Assembly: GCA_017554145.1 (NCBI GenBank)
Contig: JAFZIZ010000009.1
Coordinates: 16,121-80,120, forward strand
Direction: 5' to 3'
Source of the DNA: Prevotella sp.
Lineage (GTDB): Bacteria; Bacteroidota; Bacteroidia; Bacteroidales; Bacteroidaceae
DNA length: 64,000 nucleotides
Shown one piece after another: positions 52,371 to 61,522 of the stretch. The notes under the pieces are model-generated. The model worked only from the letters and a program-made list of their open reading frames with translations. It was not told the origin of the DNA and ran no database searches. Position 1 is the stretch's first letter. Every line of letters begins with the position of its first letter. The translations under genes were made by a program, and so were the position numbers.

Positions 52371-54035
52371 CTATTGATTATTTTCTCTTTTGACCACGAA
52401 GAAGGCGACGCGATGAGTGTCGCCCTTTTTGTTGAGGGTGCGTAACTCGTAGACACCGTTGGGAATTTCCGAGAGATAAATGTCTGCGGCAAAGGGTTTT
52501 GTATTGAGGATGTTGCCCTGCATCGAATAGATGGCAAAGTAGTTTGCCTGTGGTATCTCATTGAAGTGGGGGATATGCAAGGTGTAGCCGTCTGTCTGGA
52601 GGAGCTCTGTAGCTGATAATTGGTAATTGACAATTGATGACTGATTATTAGAGGTGATGGGGGCACTCTCTTTGCCGTAGCGGTTGACGGCTGTGACGGC
52701 ATAGTAGAGGGTTGGCTCATCGACAGAGCGGTGAAGGGAGATATGCTTCTGCATCTGTCGGGTGGCGATGAGATTACGTCCGTCTTGAATATCGACATGA
52801 GGCGTCATTGACGCATAGACATTATAGGTGAGATAGTCACCGTCGCTGGTATCCACAGCTCCGTCCCAGCTGAGGTTATCGCCGTTACTGGTACGCTCTA
52901 CATTGAGTGTTGTCAGCTTCGTAGGGGCAGGTTGATTGTTCTGCATCGCAGGAACGGTGGCAGGGTAGGTGTCGAAGTCACAAACGAAGTCATAGAGTCC
53001 CTTGGTATTGTCGGTAAGGAAACGGCTACGGAAATAGCAGTGGCCGAGTTGCATCTGACGGGCAACATTCATCTGGCGCTTGATGGCATCAAGGTTCCAA
53101 TTGCCCTCACTGCGTATCAGTCGGTAGATACCCAGTCCTGCAGCAATCTCTCGTCCGTAGCGGTGTTCACTCCAGTCGGCAGCGAAGGGATAGAAGTGCT
53201 TGCCGTCGTAGTACATCATCGGATAGAGTTGGTCCATCAGTCCGTCGTGCAACCATCCCTGTGCATCTTGACATACCTTATTATAAGCATTCCAACCGCC
53301 ACTTGGAAAACGTGTGAGGTCGTCGAACTTACCTAAGGGCGAACAACTCATCTTCACCCAGGGCTTGAGGTTTCTGACGCGTTGATGGATGGTACGGACG
53401 ATACGTGTGATGTTTTCACGACCCTGTGTACGGTTTAAGGCTCCTGTCCACTGTTCGGGATAACGGATATAGTCGAGATGGATACCATCGATGTCATAGC
53501 GACTGGTAATCTCCTCACAGATATTGGCGATATAGTCAGCTGTCTGACGGTTCTCAGGATTCAAGAAGGCATCCACACCTATACGTTTCATCAGGTCGGG
53601 ACGACGCTGACGAAGACTCTTGGCTCCATAGCTCTCCCATTTTCCCGTTGGTATGGTGACGACCCACGCATGGAGTTCCATACCTCGTTTGTGGGCTTCT
53701 TCGATGGCAAATTGCAGGGGGTCGTAGTTGGGCGCCTTGCCGAAGGTACCGCTGATGCAACCATCCCAAGGCTCATAGCGAGAAGGGTAGGTTACTGTGC
53801 CACGGATGCGAGCCTGAAAGAGGATGGTATTCACATTGGCTCGTTTCAACTTGTCGAGGATATTACGCAGTTCCTGTTTCTGTCGTTGCTCCACAGAGGC
53901 AGAAGCCCCTTTCGTACTGGGCCAGTCGAGACCTTCTAACGTGGTGAGCCATACGGCACGGAGTTCTTGTTTGGGCTGTGCACCCAATGTCAACAGGAAT
54001 GCTAAGAATAGTATGATAAGGGTATATCGTTTCAT
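52371..54035 (-). CDS. GHL10 family glycosyl hydrolase (DUF187) with T9SS-like tail
   Basis: 554 residues from ATG 54035; the frame extends to 54059 inside the promoter. Signal peptide about 1-19. The TIM-barrel GHL10 domain (about 22-350) shows ELRAVWLTTLEGLDWPS, VNTILFQARIRGTVTYPSRYEPW, GMELHAWVVTIP, DIDGIHLDYIRYPEQW with the likely catalytic aspartates, and QLYPMMYYDG. Relatives include E. coli DigH, which cuts stripped peptidoglycan. A fibronectin-like segment (about 370-470) follows, then a C-terminal module (IYSMQGNIL ... LSEIPNGVYEL) like a T9SS sorting domain. The junction is encoded by a heptamer array. Confidence 0.85.
   Translation of the reverse strand: MKRYTLIILFLAFLLTLGAQPKQELRAVWLTTLEGLDWPSTKGASASVEQRQKQELRNILDKLKRANVNTILFQARIRGTVTYPSRYEPWDGCISGTFGKAPNYDPLQFAIEEAHKRGMELHAWVVTIPTGKWESYGAKSLRQRRPDLMKRIGVDAFLNPENRQTADYIANICEEITSRYDIDGIHLDYIRYPEQWTGALNRTQGRENITRIVRTIHQRVRNLKPWVKMSCSPLGKFDDLTRFPSGGWNAYNKVCQDAQGWLHDGLMDQLYPMMYYDGKHFYPFAADWSEHRYGREIAAGLGIYRLIRSEGNWNLDAIKRQMNVARQMQLGHCYFRSRFLTDNTKGLYDFVCDFDTYPATVPAMQNNQPAPTKLTTLNVERTSNGDNLSWDGAVDTSDGDYLTYNVYASMTPHVDIQDGRNLIATRQMQKHISLHRSVDEPTLYYAVTAVNRYGKESAPITSNNQSSIVNYQLSATELLQTDGYTLHIPHFNEIPQANYFAIYSMQGNILNTKPFAADIYLSEIPNGVYELRTLNKKGDTHRVAFFVVKRENNQ
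52615..52649. repeat. Heptamer array inside the GHL10 gene, 5 units
   Basis: GATAATT, GGTAATT, GACAATT, GATGACT, GATTATT. Read on the minus strand it encodes NNQSSIVNYQLS, a linker between the fibronectin-like part and the C-terminal module. Confidence 0.9.
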
Positions 54036-54056
54036 CTTGTCTTTAATTTTTGCTTG

Positions 54057-54064
54057 CAAAGGTA
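54057..54064 (-). promoter_or_regulatory. GHL10 gene promoter (TACCTTTG)
   Basis: Minus strand, 22 bp before the chosen start; it overlaps the upstream ATG at 54059 and so rules it out. Confidence 0.7.
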
Positions 54065-54072
54065 CGAAAAAA

Positions 54073-54100
54073 TTGATAATTGATAATTGATAATTGATAA
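54073..54100. repeat. Heptamer array TTGATAA x4
   Basis: Four perfect TTGATAA units between the divergent GHL10 and cstA promoters. They occupy the -33 region of both promoters. Confidence 0.95.
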
Positions 54101-54108
54101 TTATTTCT

Positions 54109-54116
54109 TACCTTTG
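54109..54116 (+). promoter_or_regulatory. cstA promoter (TACCTTTG)
   Basis: 30 bp before cstA, just right of the TTGATAA array. Confidence 0.75.
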
Positions 54117-54145
54117 CCGGAAGATTTTAAAAACTAACAGAAAAA

Positions 54146-55615
54146 ATGATATCATTTACATTGAGCTTAGTGGCTCTCGTCTTAGGCTATCTGCTGTATG
54201 GACGCTTTGTAGAGCGTGTTTTCGGCCCCGATAATCGTGAGACACCCGCCGTCCTGAAGGCGGATGGTATCGACTATATCGTGATGCCGAATTGGAAGAT
54301 TTTCATGATTCAGTTTCTGAACATTGCAGGCACAGGACCTATCTTCGGTGCTATCATGGGTGCAAAGTTTGGACCAGTGGCTTATCTGTGGATTGTCTTC
54401 GGCTGTATCTTTGCTGGAGCCACCCACGATTATCTGAGCGGTATGCTGTCGATGCGCCATGATGGTGCAGGACTGCCGCAACTCATCGGAAAGTATCTGG
54501 GAAAGACCACAAAAGCCGTGATGCTGGTGTTCACCGTTCTGTTGTTGATAATGGTGGGAACAGTGTTTGTCTATTCTCCTGCTGAGATTCTTCACTCCAT
54601 CGGTGGTGAGACCATGATGTGGGTAGTGATTATCTTCTGCTATTATATCATTGCTACGATGCTGCCTATCGATAAGATTATCGGTAAGGTATATCCACTG
54701 TTTGCCTTCTCGTTGCTGTTTATGGCAGGTGCGCTGATGGTATGGTTGTTCATCCATTGGCCTACAGTTCCAGAGCTGTGGACACATCTTTATAATATGG
54801 GTGCTGCTACGGAGCCCGACAAATGGACGGATGCTATCTTCCCAGCATTGTTTATCACCGTTGCCTGTGGTGCTATCTCTGGTTTCCACGCAACACAGAG
54901 TCCGCTGATGGCTCGTTGCGTGAGAAGTGAGCACCAGGGACGCCCCATCTTCTATGGTGCGATGATTACTGAGGGTATTGTTGCCCTTATCTGGGCTACT
55001 GTCTCAGCATGGTTCTTCTATGGTGATCCTGCTCCTGGTTATGAGTTGATCGCTGCTGCAACAGCTGGTTTCCATACTTCGGCACCTGCCGTGGTGAACC
55101 TCGTATGTAATGATTGGCTGGGTGTGGCTGGTGCTATCCTGGCGATGCTGGGTGTCGTTGCTGCTCCTATCACTTCTGGTGATACAGCCTTCCGTTCGGG
55201 CAGACTCATTGTCGCTGAGTGGTTGAAACTCGACCAGCGCCCCATTGTGAAGCGTCTGATGATTTGTCTCCCGATGTTCTGTGTTTCTATCGCGATGCTC
55301 GTTTGGCAGATCAGTAATCCCGATGGTTTCAACACCATCTGGCAGTATTTCGGATTCAGCAATCAGGCTTTGAGCGTATTCACTCTGTGGACTATCACCG
55401 TTTATCTGGTGCGCAAGAAGAAGTGCTTCTGGATCACGCTGATTCCTGCCTTGTTTATGACCACTGTTTGCTCAACATGGTTCTTCGTATCGAAACAGGC
55501 GCTCCATCTGCCAGGAATGATAGGCTATGGCTTGGGTATTGTATGTCTCGGCATCGCCATCATGTGGTTTGCCTTCTGGTTAATCAAGTATCAAAAGAAA
55601 TCATTAAATCAATAA
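54146..55615 (+). CDS. cstA: CstA family peptide/pyruvate transporter
   Basis: 489 residues, shorter than E. coli CstA (701) because the C-terminal part is missing, as in many anaerobes. About 12-13 membrane segments. The family core IAGTGPIFGAIMGAKFGPVAYLWIVFGCIFAGATHDYLSG and AITSGDTAFRS-like APITSGDTAFRSGRLI are present. CstA is induced by carbon starvation and takes up peptides or pyruvate; which one applies here is unknown. The beta-barrel gene follows after 5 bp. Confidence 0.92.
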   Translation: MISFTLSLVALVLGYLLYGRFVERVFGPDNRETPAVLKADGIDYIVMPNWKIFMIQFLNIAGTGPIFGAIMGAKFGPVAYLWIVFGCIFAGATHDYLSGMLSMRHDGAGLPQLIGKYLGKTTKAVMLVFTVLLLIMVGTVFVYSPAEILHSIGGETMMWVVIIFCYYIIATMLPIDKIIGKVYPLFAFSLLFMAGALMVWLFIHWPTVPELWTHLYNMGAATEPDKWTDAIFPALFITVACGAISGFHATQSPLMARCVRSEHQGRPIFYGAMITEGIVALIWATVSAWFFYGDPAPGYELIAAATAGFHTSAPAVVNLVCNDWLGVAGAILAMLGVVAAPITSGDTAFRSGRLIVAEWLKLDQRPIVKRLMICLPMFCVSIAMLVWQISNPDGFNTIWQYFGFSNQALSVFTLWTITVYLVRKKKCFWITLIPALFMTTVCSTWFFVSKQALHLPGMIGYGLGIVCLGIAIMWFAFWLIKYQKKSLNQ

Positions 55616-55620
55616 TCCTT

Positions 55621-56118
55621 ATGAAAAAGAAAATCGTATTATTTGTTGCAGCCATGATGGTGTCATTGGCTTCTCATGCACAGTTTGAAGCAGGTAAGGC
55701 CTATCTGGGTGCTTCTCTCTCTAGTATTGATATCAGCAGTCAGGCGAAGCAGTTCCATATCGGACTGAATGCCAAGGTGGGTTATCTTTTTGCCGACAAC
55801 CTGATGGCTACGGCACAAGTAGGGTATGACCATTTGGAGGATGCCAACAGTCTGACGCTGGGTGCTGGTGCTCGTTACTACATCATTCAGAACGGACTCT
55901 ATTTGGGTGCCAGTCTGAAATACAAGCATGCTGAGGAGTATAACGACTTCCTGCCTGGTGTGCAGCTGGGTTATGCCTTCTTTATCAGTCGTACAGTGAC
56001 CATTGAACCAGAGCTGTATATCGACTTCTCTACGAAGAAATTCGAGAACTCTGCTTTCGGTCTTGGCGTCGGCATTGGTGTCTATCTGTTCAAGGACCAG
56101 TACAAGTTGAAGAAGTAA
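55621..56118 (+). CDS. Small outer-membrane beta-barrel protein
   Basis: 165 residues from ATG 55621. A longer frame to 55387 exists but lies inside cstA in another frame and has no signal peptide. The real start MKKKIVLFVAAMMVSLASHAQ is a perfect signal peptide. The rest alternates polar and hydrophobic residues in about eight strands (YLGASLSSIDISSQAKQFHIGLNAKVGYLF, LGAGARYYIIQNGLYLGASLKY, FGLGVGIGVYLF) and fits the OmpW/Opacity-like barrel class. No ligand can be suggested. Read with cstA. Confidence 0.85.
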   Translation: MKKKIVLFVAAMMVSLASHAQFEAGKAYLGASLSSIDISSQAKQFHIGLNAKVGYLFADNLMATAQVGYDHLEDANSLTLGAGARYYIIQNGLYLGASLKYKHAEEYNDFLPGVQLGYAFFISRTVTIEPELYIDFSTKKFENSAFGLGVGIGVYLFKDQYKLKK

Positions 56119-56143
56119 GAGGTGAGAAGTAAGAATTAAGAGA
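56116..56143. repeat. Heptamer array before nadC, 4 units
   Basis: TAAGAGG, TGAGAAG, TAAGAAT, TAAGAGA. The first unit starts with the TAA stop codon of the beta-barrel gene. Confidence 0.75.
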
Positions 56144-56151
56144 AAAGGCTT

Positions 56152-57000
56152 ATGTTAAGTGTAGAAGAACTTGTCGACCGCCTGATAGACCTCTCGTTCG
56201 CAGAGGATATTGGCGATGGTGACCATACCACCCTGTGTTGTATTCCTGAGGATGCGATGGGAAAGTCGCACCTGCTCATTAAGGAAGACGGTATTCTGGC
56301 AGGTGTGGAGATTGCCAAAGAGGTGTTCCGTCGCTTCGACCCTGAGATGAAGGTGGAAGTGCTGATGCAGGACGGTGCGAAAGTGAAGAAGGGCGATATC
56401 GCCATGATAGTGACAGGTAAGGTACGGTCGCTGTTACAGACGGAGCGCCTGATGCTGAATATCATGCAGCGTATGAGTGGTATCGCCACGATGACAAACC
56501 GTTATGTGGAGCGACTGAAAGGTACCCATACGCGTGTGCTGGATACTCGTAAGACAACCCCTGGTATGCGTATGCTCGAGAAGCAGGCTGTCAAGATTGG
56601 CGGAGGTGTGAACCATCGTATCGGACTGTTTGATATGATTCTCTTGAAAGACAATCATGTTGACTTCGCTGGTGGTATAGTGAATGCTATCGACCGCTGT
56701 CATAAATACTTGGAAGAAAAAGGATTACACCTGAAGATTGAAATAGAGGTTCGCTCTTTCGACGAGCTTCAGCAGGTGTTGGATCATGGAGGTGTAGATC
56801 GTATCATGCTCGACAATTTCTCTGTTCCTGACACGAAGAAAGCCGTCGACCTGATTGCTCATCGCTATGAGACAGAGTCGAGTGGTGGCATCACGTTCGA
56901 TACCATTCGCGACTATGCAGAGCAGGGCGTGGACTTCATCTCTGTTGGTGCGTTGACGCACTCTGTAAAAGGACTTGACATGAGTTTCAAAGCATGCTAA
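56152..57000 (+). CDS. nadC: Nicotinate-nucleotide pyrophosphorylase (carboxylating)
   Basis: 282 residues. It converts quinolinate and PRPP to nicotinate mononucleotide in de novo NAD synthesis. AEDIGDGDHTTLCCI, LLQTERLMLNIMQRMSGIATMT, HTRVLDTRKTTPGMRMLEK, KIGGGVNHRIGLFDMILLKDNH and the C-terminal VDFISVGALTHSVKGLDMSF are diagnostic. nadE lies at 5.2 kb; nadA and nadB are not in the window. It overlaps the M23 gene by 7 bp. Confidence 0.96.
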   Translation: MLSVEELVDRLIDLSFAEDIGDGDHTTLCCIPEDAMGKSHLLIKEDGILAGVEIAKEVFRRFDPEMKVEVLMQDGAKVKKGDIAMIVTGKVRSLLQTERLMLNIMQRMSGIATMTNRYVERLKGTHTRVLDTRKTTPGMRMLEKQAVKIGGGVNHRIGLFDMILLKDNHVDFAGGIVNAIDRCHKYLEEKGLHLKIEIEVRSFDELQQVLDHGGVDRIMLDNFSVPDTKKAVDLIAHRYETESSGGITFDTIRDYAEQGVDFISVGALTHSVKGLDMSFKAC

Positions 57001-58394
57001 GGGAGCTGTTAGCTATTAGCTGTTGGCTGTTGGCTTCTGGTATGAATGCCAGTGTGACTTACCACTCGCCAGTGGATTATCAGATTACGCTGGCGGGTAA
57101 TTTCGGTGAGCCACGTCCGAACCATTTCCATGGAGGAATAGATGTCAAGACCGATAATGTGGAGGGAAAACACATCTATTCAATCGGCGATGGATATGTG
57201 AGCCGTCTGACAGTAGGACTGAATGGCTTCGGCAATGCTGTTTATGTGACGCATCCAGAGGGATATACCAGCATATATTGTCATCTGAAACGCTTTGCAC
57301 CTAAATTGGAAAAGGTAGTGAAGCGTACAGGACAACGCGATGAACAGATAGATTTGCATTTCACACCCCTTGATTTCCCTGTTTCGCAAGGACAACTGAT
57401 AGCCCTGAGTGGGAATACAGGTCATAGCACAGGTCCTCATCTGCATCTGGAGATTCACGATGCCCGTACATGGGATATGATGGACCCGTTGGACTTCCTC
57501 GCAGCCTTTGTCTGCGACTCTGTTCCACCACAGGCTCATAGCTTTATGGCTTGTCCTGTAGAGGGCGAGGGTGTGTTTAACGGAGGTAGCAGCAAACAGA
57601 CCTTCGGCTTTGGCGAACAGACGATGGATGCCCGTTTCCGTTTCTCCATGCGACTCGACCATGAGTTCACAGCTTGGGGAAAGGTAGGCTTTGCTCTTTG
57701 GGCAGACGACTATATGCAGGGCGTCTATAACCATTATGGTATTCGTGAGACCATCCTGTTGGTAGACGGTCAAGAGATGTTCCGTTCGAATGTGAGTCGT
57801 ATTCCTGTGAATAGCACCCGTCAGGTGAACTCATGGGGTGATTATGACCACTGGCAGCATCATAAGACATGGTATTTGCGCTCGTATATTCCCAAGGGAG
57901 TGACACTGCCCATCCTGCAAGCTGGTGAGAACAGGGGTATTGTAGATTTCAATGAGGAGCGCCCCTATCAGATGGTGTATGTTCTCCGTGACTTCGTGGG
58001 TAACGAGGCGCGTTATGAGTTTACAGTGCGAGGACAACGCTCAGCCATTCCTGCTGCGCCCGAAAAGCGATATAATGTACGTTACGACCGTCTCTCACTC
58101 ATCTCCCTGCCAGGTATGCAGCTGACGATTCCTGCAGGAAAGGTGGAAGAGGGTTTGTGGATAGAACCCAAAGTGGAGCAGGGGAGTATTTCGCCCCGTT
58201 ATACCTTTGCCCAGCAGACGTGTCCGCTGTTTGGATGGGTGGAACTGAGTATCGCCGTTCCTCATGGTGTGAACCCCTCCAGTCTCTATATCGATGGTGG
58301 TGGACGAGATATGGGAGGTGACTACCAAGACGGTTGGATGACGACGCGTATCCGAGACTTAGGTGTTCCATATGAGTTAAGAGTTAAAAATTAA
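56994..58394 (+). CDS. Secreted M23 family metallopeptidase
   Basis: 466 residues; ATG overlaps the nadC end. The signal peptide core (ELLAISCWLLASG, residues 4-16) is encoded by a heptamer array, with cleavage expected after MNA (about residue 19). The LytM/M23 domain (about 24-175) has the zinc ligands of PNHFHGGIDVKT (H46, D50) and the HLHLEIH block near residue 150. It should cut peptidoglycan cross-bridges, or act as an EnvC-like activator if inactive; the ligands look intact. The C-terminal 290 residues are beta-rich and not recognised. The protein ends inside another heptamer array. Confidence 0.85.
   Translation: MLRELLAISCWLLASGMNASVTYHSPVDYQITLAGNFGEPRPNHFHGGIDVKTDNVEGKHIYSIGDGYVSRLTVGLNGFGNAVYVTHPEGYTSIYCHLKRFAPKLEKVVKRTGQRDEQIDLHFTPLDFPVSQGQLIALSGNTGHSTGPHLHLEIHDARTWDMMDPLDFLAAFVCDSVPPQAHSFMACPVEGEGVFNGGSSKQTFGFGEQTMDARFRFSMRLDHEFTAWGKVGFALWADDYMQGVYNHYGIRETILLVDGQEMFRSNVSRIPVNSTRQVNSWGDYDHWQHHKTWYLRSYIPKGVTLPILQAGENRGIVDFNEERPYQMVYVLRDFVGNEARYEFTVRGQRSAIPAAPEKRYNVRYDRLSLISLPGMQLTIPAGKVEEGLWIEPKVEQGSISPRYTFAQQTCPLFGWVELSIAVPHGVNPSSLYIDGGGRDMGGDYQDGWMTTRIRDLGVPYELRVKN
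57004..57038. repeat. Heptamer array encoding the M23 signal peptide, 5 units
   Basis: AGCTGTT, AGCTATT, AGCTGTT, GGCTGTT, GGCTTCT, without gaps. It is translated as LLAISCWLLAS, the hydrophobic region that a signal peptide requires. Confidence 0.9.
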
Positions 58395-58401
58395 GAGTTA
58401 T
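58374..58401. repeat. Heptamer array between M23 and C69 genes, 4 units
   Basis: GAGTTAA, GAGTTAA, AAATTAA, GAGTTAT. It encodes the last residues of the M23 protein (ELRVKN) and supplies its TAA stop. Confidence 0.8.
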
Positions 58402-58407
58402 ATAATT

Positions 58408-60054
58408 ATGAAACGATTTCTATTCATATCGGCAGTTTTGGCGATGGTAGCGTCAGCCAATGCGTGTACTAATTTCATTGTCGGTAAGAAAGCCAGTGTC
58501 GATGGCTCTGTGATCTGTAGCTATAATGCGGATTCCTATGGAGCTTACATGCCTCTTTATCATTTCCCTGCTGCCAAGCACCAGAAGGGTGATAAGCGTC
58601 CAATATTTGATTGGGATACCAACAAGTATCATGGTGAGATAGCCGAGGCCGAAGAGACCTATAACGTAGTGGGAAATATCAACGAATGGCAGGTGACCAT
58701 CGGAGAGACCACCTACGGCGGTCGTGAAGAGATGGTGGATACAACGGGTATTATCGACTATGGCTCCCTGATTTATATCGCCCTCCAGCGTTCTCGTACG
58801 GCTCGTGAGGCCATTCAGGTGATGACGACCTTAGTAGAGGAGTATGGCTATTGCTCCGAGGGAGAGACCTTTACCATCTGTGACCCCAACGAGGCTTGGA
58901 TTATGGAGATGCAGGGCTGTGGCTCCGATCGTAAGGTATCCAAGGAGCGTACCGTTTGGGTAGCCGTTCGTATTCCCGACGAGGCAATCTGTGCGCATGC
59001 CAACCAGAGTCGTATCGGACGCTTTAACCAGAAAGACAAGCGTGACGTGCTCTATTCCAAGAACGTCATCAAATATGCCCGACAGATGGGATGGTATACT
59101 GGAAAGGACGAGGACTTCTCTTGGAAGATAGCCTATGCATTCCCCACCTTCGAGGGCCGTCGTATCTGTGAGGCACGTGCCTGGAGTTTCTTCAATCATC
59201 ATAAGACGGGTATGGACCGTTATCTGCCCTGGGCCTTAGGTGTTGACAAGAATGCCGAGGATATGCCTCTGTGGGTGGTTCCTGATAAGAAACTGAGTGT
59301 AGAGGATGTCATCAACGATATGCGCGACCATTTCGAAGGTACTCCCATGGAGATAGACTCTACGGATATCGGTGGTGGTATCTGGCAGATGCCGTATCGC
59401 CCTACACCTTTATATTATAAGGTGGATGGAAAGAGATATTTCAATGAGCGTCCTACCTCTACGCAGCAGACCTCCTTCTCGTTTGTCTCTCAGATGCGTT
59501 CTTGGCTGCCTCGTGAGGTAGGCGGCTGCTTCTGGTTTGGCAACGACGACGGCAATATGGTAGCGTATGTTCCTGTCTATTGCTCCATGACTCGTCGCCC
59601 TGAGTGTTTCAATGCCCCTGGTGCCGATGCGATTACGTTTTCCGACAAAAGTGCCTACTGGATTTGCAACTGGGTGAGCAATATGGTTTATCCCCGTTAC
59701 AGCTCTCTGTTCCCCGATTTGAAACAGGTACGCGACTCATTGCAGCACGCCTATTTCGCCCAGCAGCCAGAGATAGAGGCTAAGGCTCAGACGATGGAGC
59801 CTGCTGAGATGCAACGGTTCCTCAACGACTATAGCGTTGACCAGGCACAGCAGATGCTGGCTCGTTGGAAACAACTGGCCATCTTCCTCATTGTCCGTCA
59901 TAACGATATGGCAGTGAAACCCGTTGACGAGCAAGGACGTTTCATCCGTAACAAGGAGGGATTAGGTGGAACGGTGCAGCGTCCGGGTTATCCGCAACCC
60001 TTTGCCCGTCGCTTAATCAAGGAGGCAGGCGAACGCTATACGATTCCTGAATAA
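58408..60054 (+). CDS. Secreted C69 family dipeptidase
   Basis: 548 residues. The signal peptide ends SANA just before C20, which becomes the N-terminal nucleophile: CTNFIVGKKASVDGSVICSYN is the family start (Ntn hydrolase, PepD type). ETFTICDPNEAWIMEMQGCG and VAVRIPDEAICAHANQSRIG are typical. The product should cleave dipeptides in the periplasm, matching the amino-acid-based nutrition of many Prevotella. No lipobox is seen, since the cleavage is of signal peptidase I type (ANA). It lies 13 bp after the M23 gene. Confidence 0.92.
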   Translation: MKRFLFISAVLAMVASANACTNFIVGKKASVDGSVICSYNADSYGAYMPLYHFPAAKHQKGDKRPIFDWDTNKYHGEIAEAEETYNVVGNINEWQVTIGETTYGGREEMVDTTGIIDYGSLIYIALQRSRTAREAIQVMTTLVEEYGYCSEGETFTICDPNEAWIMEMQGCGSDRKVSKERTVWVAVRIPDEAICAHANQSRIGRFNQKDKRDVLYSKNVIKYARQMGWYTGKDEDFSWKIAYAFPTFEGRRICEARAWSFFNHHKTGMDRYLPWALGVDKNAEDMPLWVVPDKKLSVEDVINDMRDHFEGTPMEIDSTDIGGGIWQMPYRPTPLYYKVDGKRYFNERPTSTQQTSFSFVSQMRSWLPREVGGCFWFGNDDGNMVAYVPVYCSMTRRPECFNAPGADAITFSDKSAYWICNWVSNMVYPRYSSLFPDLKQVRDSLQHAYFAQQPEIEAKAQTMEPAEMQRFLNDYSVDQAQQMLARWKQLAIFLIVRHNDMAVKPVDEQGRFIRNKEGLGGTVQRPGYPQPFARRLIKEAGERYTIPE

Positions 60055-60069
60055 CAAATATACCTCAAA

Positions 60070-60103
60070 AATAAAGTGGGACTCAAACGAGTTCCACTTT
60101 ATT
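60070..60103 (-). terminator. pyrBI terminator overlapping the pyrI stop codon
   Basis: 14-bp stem (60070-60083 with 60090-60103, one G-T pair) and a six-base loop. On the minus strand a T run follows. The right arm and loop encode the last residues and stop of PyrI. It can also serve the convergent C69 gene. Confidence 0.85.
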
Positions 60104-60529
60104 GATATCCTGTTCCATCTCACAATAGTGACAGGTCAGTATGCCGTCCACCACATGGAAATGTGTCTGCATCGGTTCGTTGTTCGTGATACATTTCGGA
60201 TTGTTGCATTTCACGATGCCCCGTATCTCTTCTGGAGTACGAACGGTCTTTTTCTCCACCACCTCGAAGTTGCGAATGATATTCAGCACGATATTCGGAG
60301 CGACTACAGAGAGACGGGAGATCTCCTCATCCGTAAACCATTTGTTTTCCACCTTGATAATACCTTTCTTTCCCAGTTTCTTGGAAAGGAAGTTATAGCC
60401 GATGGTGACAGGCGTCTCTAACTCGGCGAGCTTGAGCAACTGAGCCACCTGATATGTCTTCTCAGATGGGATATGATCGATAACAGTGCCGTTCTCAATA
60501 GCGGCAACAAGCATTTGGTTCTTATTCAT
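60083..60529 (-). CDS. pyrI: Aspartate carbamoyltransferase regulatory subunit
   Basis: 148 residues. The allosteric N-terminal domain (about 1-98) has ALVAAI-like [22 protein letters not shown] and the nucleotide contacts of [20 protein letters not shown]. The zinc domain shows CNNPKC and, 22 residues later, CHYC, the four cysteines that bind zinc and contact PyrB. It confers ATP/CTP control. It follows pyrB by 14 bp, the order of enterobacterial pyrBI. No pyrimidine-sensing attenuator leader is seen before pyrB. Confidence 0.96.
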   Translation of the reverse strand: MNKNQMLVAAIENGTVIDHIPSEKTYQVAQLLKLAELETPVTIGYNFLSKKLGKKGIIKVENKWFTDEEISRLSVVAPNIVLNIIRNFEVVEKKTVRTPEEIRGIVKCNNPKCITNNEPMQTHFHVVDGILTCHYCEMEQDINKVELV

Positions 60530-60543
60530 AACTTCAGGTGCTT

Positions 60544-61491
60544 TTACTTGATGATCGTTTTGTCTTTCTTCACTTCCTCCAGACTGATGCCGAGGACATC
60601 GCAGAAGATAGCCTCACGTGCAAAGAGTCCGTTGCCTGCCTGTTGGATATAGTAGGCGTGGGGATTGTCGTCCACATCGTAGGCAATCTCGTTGACACGA
60701 GGCAGCGGATGCAGGATTCTCATATTCGGCTTGGCGAGACGCAGCATATCGTTATTGAGGATATACACGTTCTTCACGCGCTCGTATTCCATCAGGTCGG
60801 AGAAGCGCTCCTTCTGTACACGTGTCATATAGAGGATGTCCGCATCGGCAATCACCTTCTCGTTGAAGGCGGTATGCTCCTGAAACTTGATGCCATGTTC
60901 CTTGCAGTAGAGCTTGTATTCGTTGGGCATCGCCAGCTCCTTTGGAGCGATGAAGTGGAATGTGGGATTGAAGTGGCGCATCGCCATGATGAGCGAGTGC
61001 ACGGTGCGTCCGTATTTCAGGTCGCCCACCAGATAGATGTTCAGGTTGTCGAGCGTGCCCTGTGTCTTGTAGATGCTATAGAGGTCGAGCATACACTGGG
61101 AGGGATGTTGATGGGCTCCGTCGCCAGCATTGACGATGGGCACATCCGTTACCTCTGAGGCATACTGTGCAGCACCCTCGATGAAATGTCGCATGACGAT
61201 GACATCCGCATAGTTGGCTACCATCGAGATAGTATCCTTGAGCGTCTCACCTTTTGTACCACTGGTAATCTTCGGGTCGGCGAATCCGATGACGCGGGCT
61301 CCCAGACGATTGGCAGCCGTTTCGAAACTCAGTCGTGTACGAGTGGAGGGCTCGAAGAATAGCGTAGCCACCACGCGACCTTTCAGTAGTTCGCGGTTGG
61401 GATGCTTCTCAAACTCCTGTGCCATCTCAATCATATAGAGAATCTTCTCACGAGTGAGATCAGCGATGGTTACAAAGTCATGCTTTTCCAT
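60544..61491 (-). CDS. pyrB: Aspartate carbamoyltransferase catalytic subunit
   Basis: 315 residues. It condenses carbamoyl phosphate and aspartate, the first committed step of pyrimidine synthesis. The carbamoyl-phosphate loop [40 protein letters not shown] (with the loop lysine), [18 protein letters not shown] and [19 protein letters not shown] are diagnostic. pyrI follows in the same transcript. The promoter is 32 bp upstream and shares a 32-bp module with the gene at 2.8 kb. Confidence 0.97.
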   Translation of the reverse strand: MEKHDFVTIADLTREKILYMIEMAQEFEKHPNRELLKGRVVATLFFEPSTRTRLSFETAANRLGARVIGFADPKITSGTKGETLKDTISMVANYADVIVMRHFIEGAAQYASEVTDVPIVNAGDGAHQHPSQCMLDLYSIYKTQGTLDNLNIYLVGDLKYGRTVHSLIMAMRHFNPTFHFIAPKELAMPNEYKLYCKEHGIKFQEHTAFNEKVIADADILYMTRVQKERFSDLMEYERVKNVYILNNDMLRLAKPNMRILHPLPRVNEIAYDVDDNPHAYYIQQAGNGLFAREAIFCDVLGISLEEVKKDKTIIK

Positions 61492-61522
61492 ATTGTTTTC
61501 TTGATGTGTTGTTTTCTGCAGA

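Noticed and set aside
55387-55620. Upstream extension of the small beta-barrel gene
   Set aside because: The extension lies inside cstA in another frame; the internal ATG at 55621 begins a perfect signal peptide 5 bp after the cstA stop.
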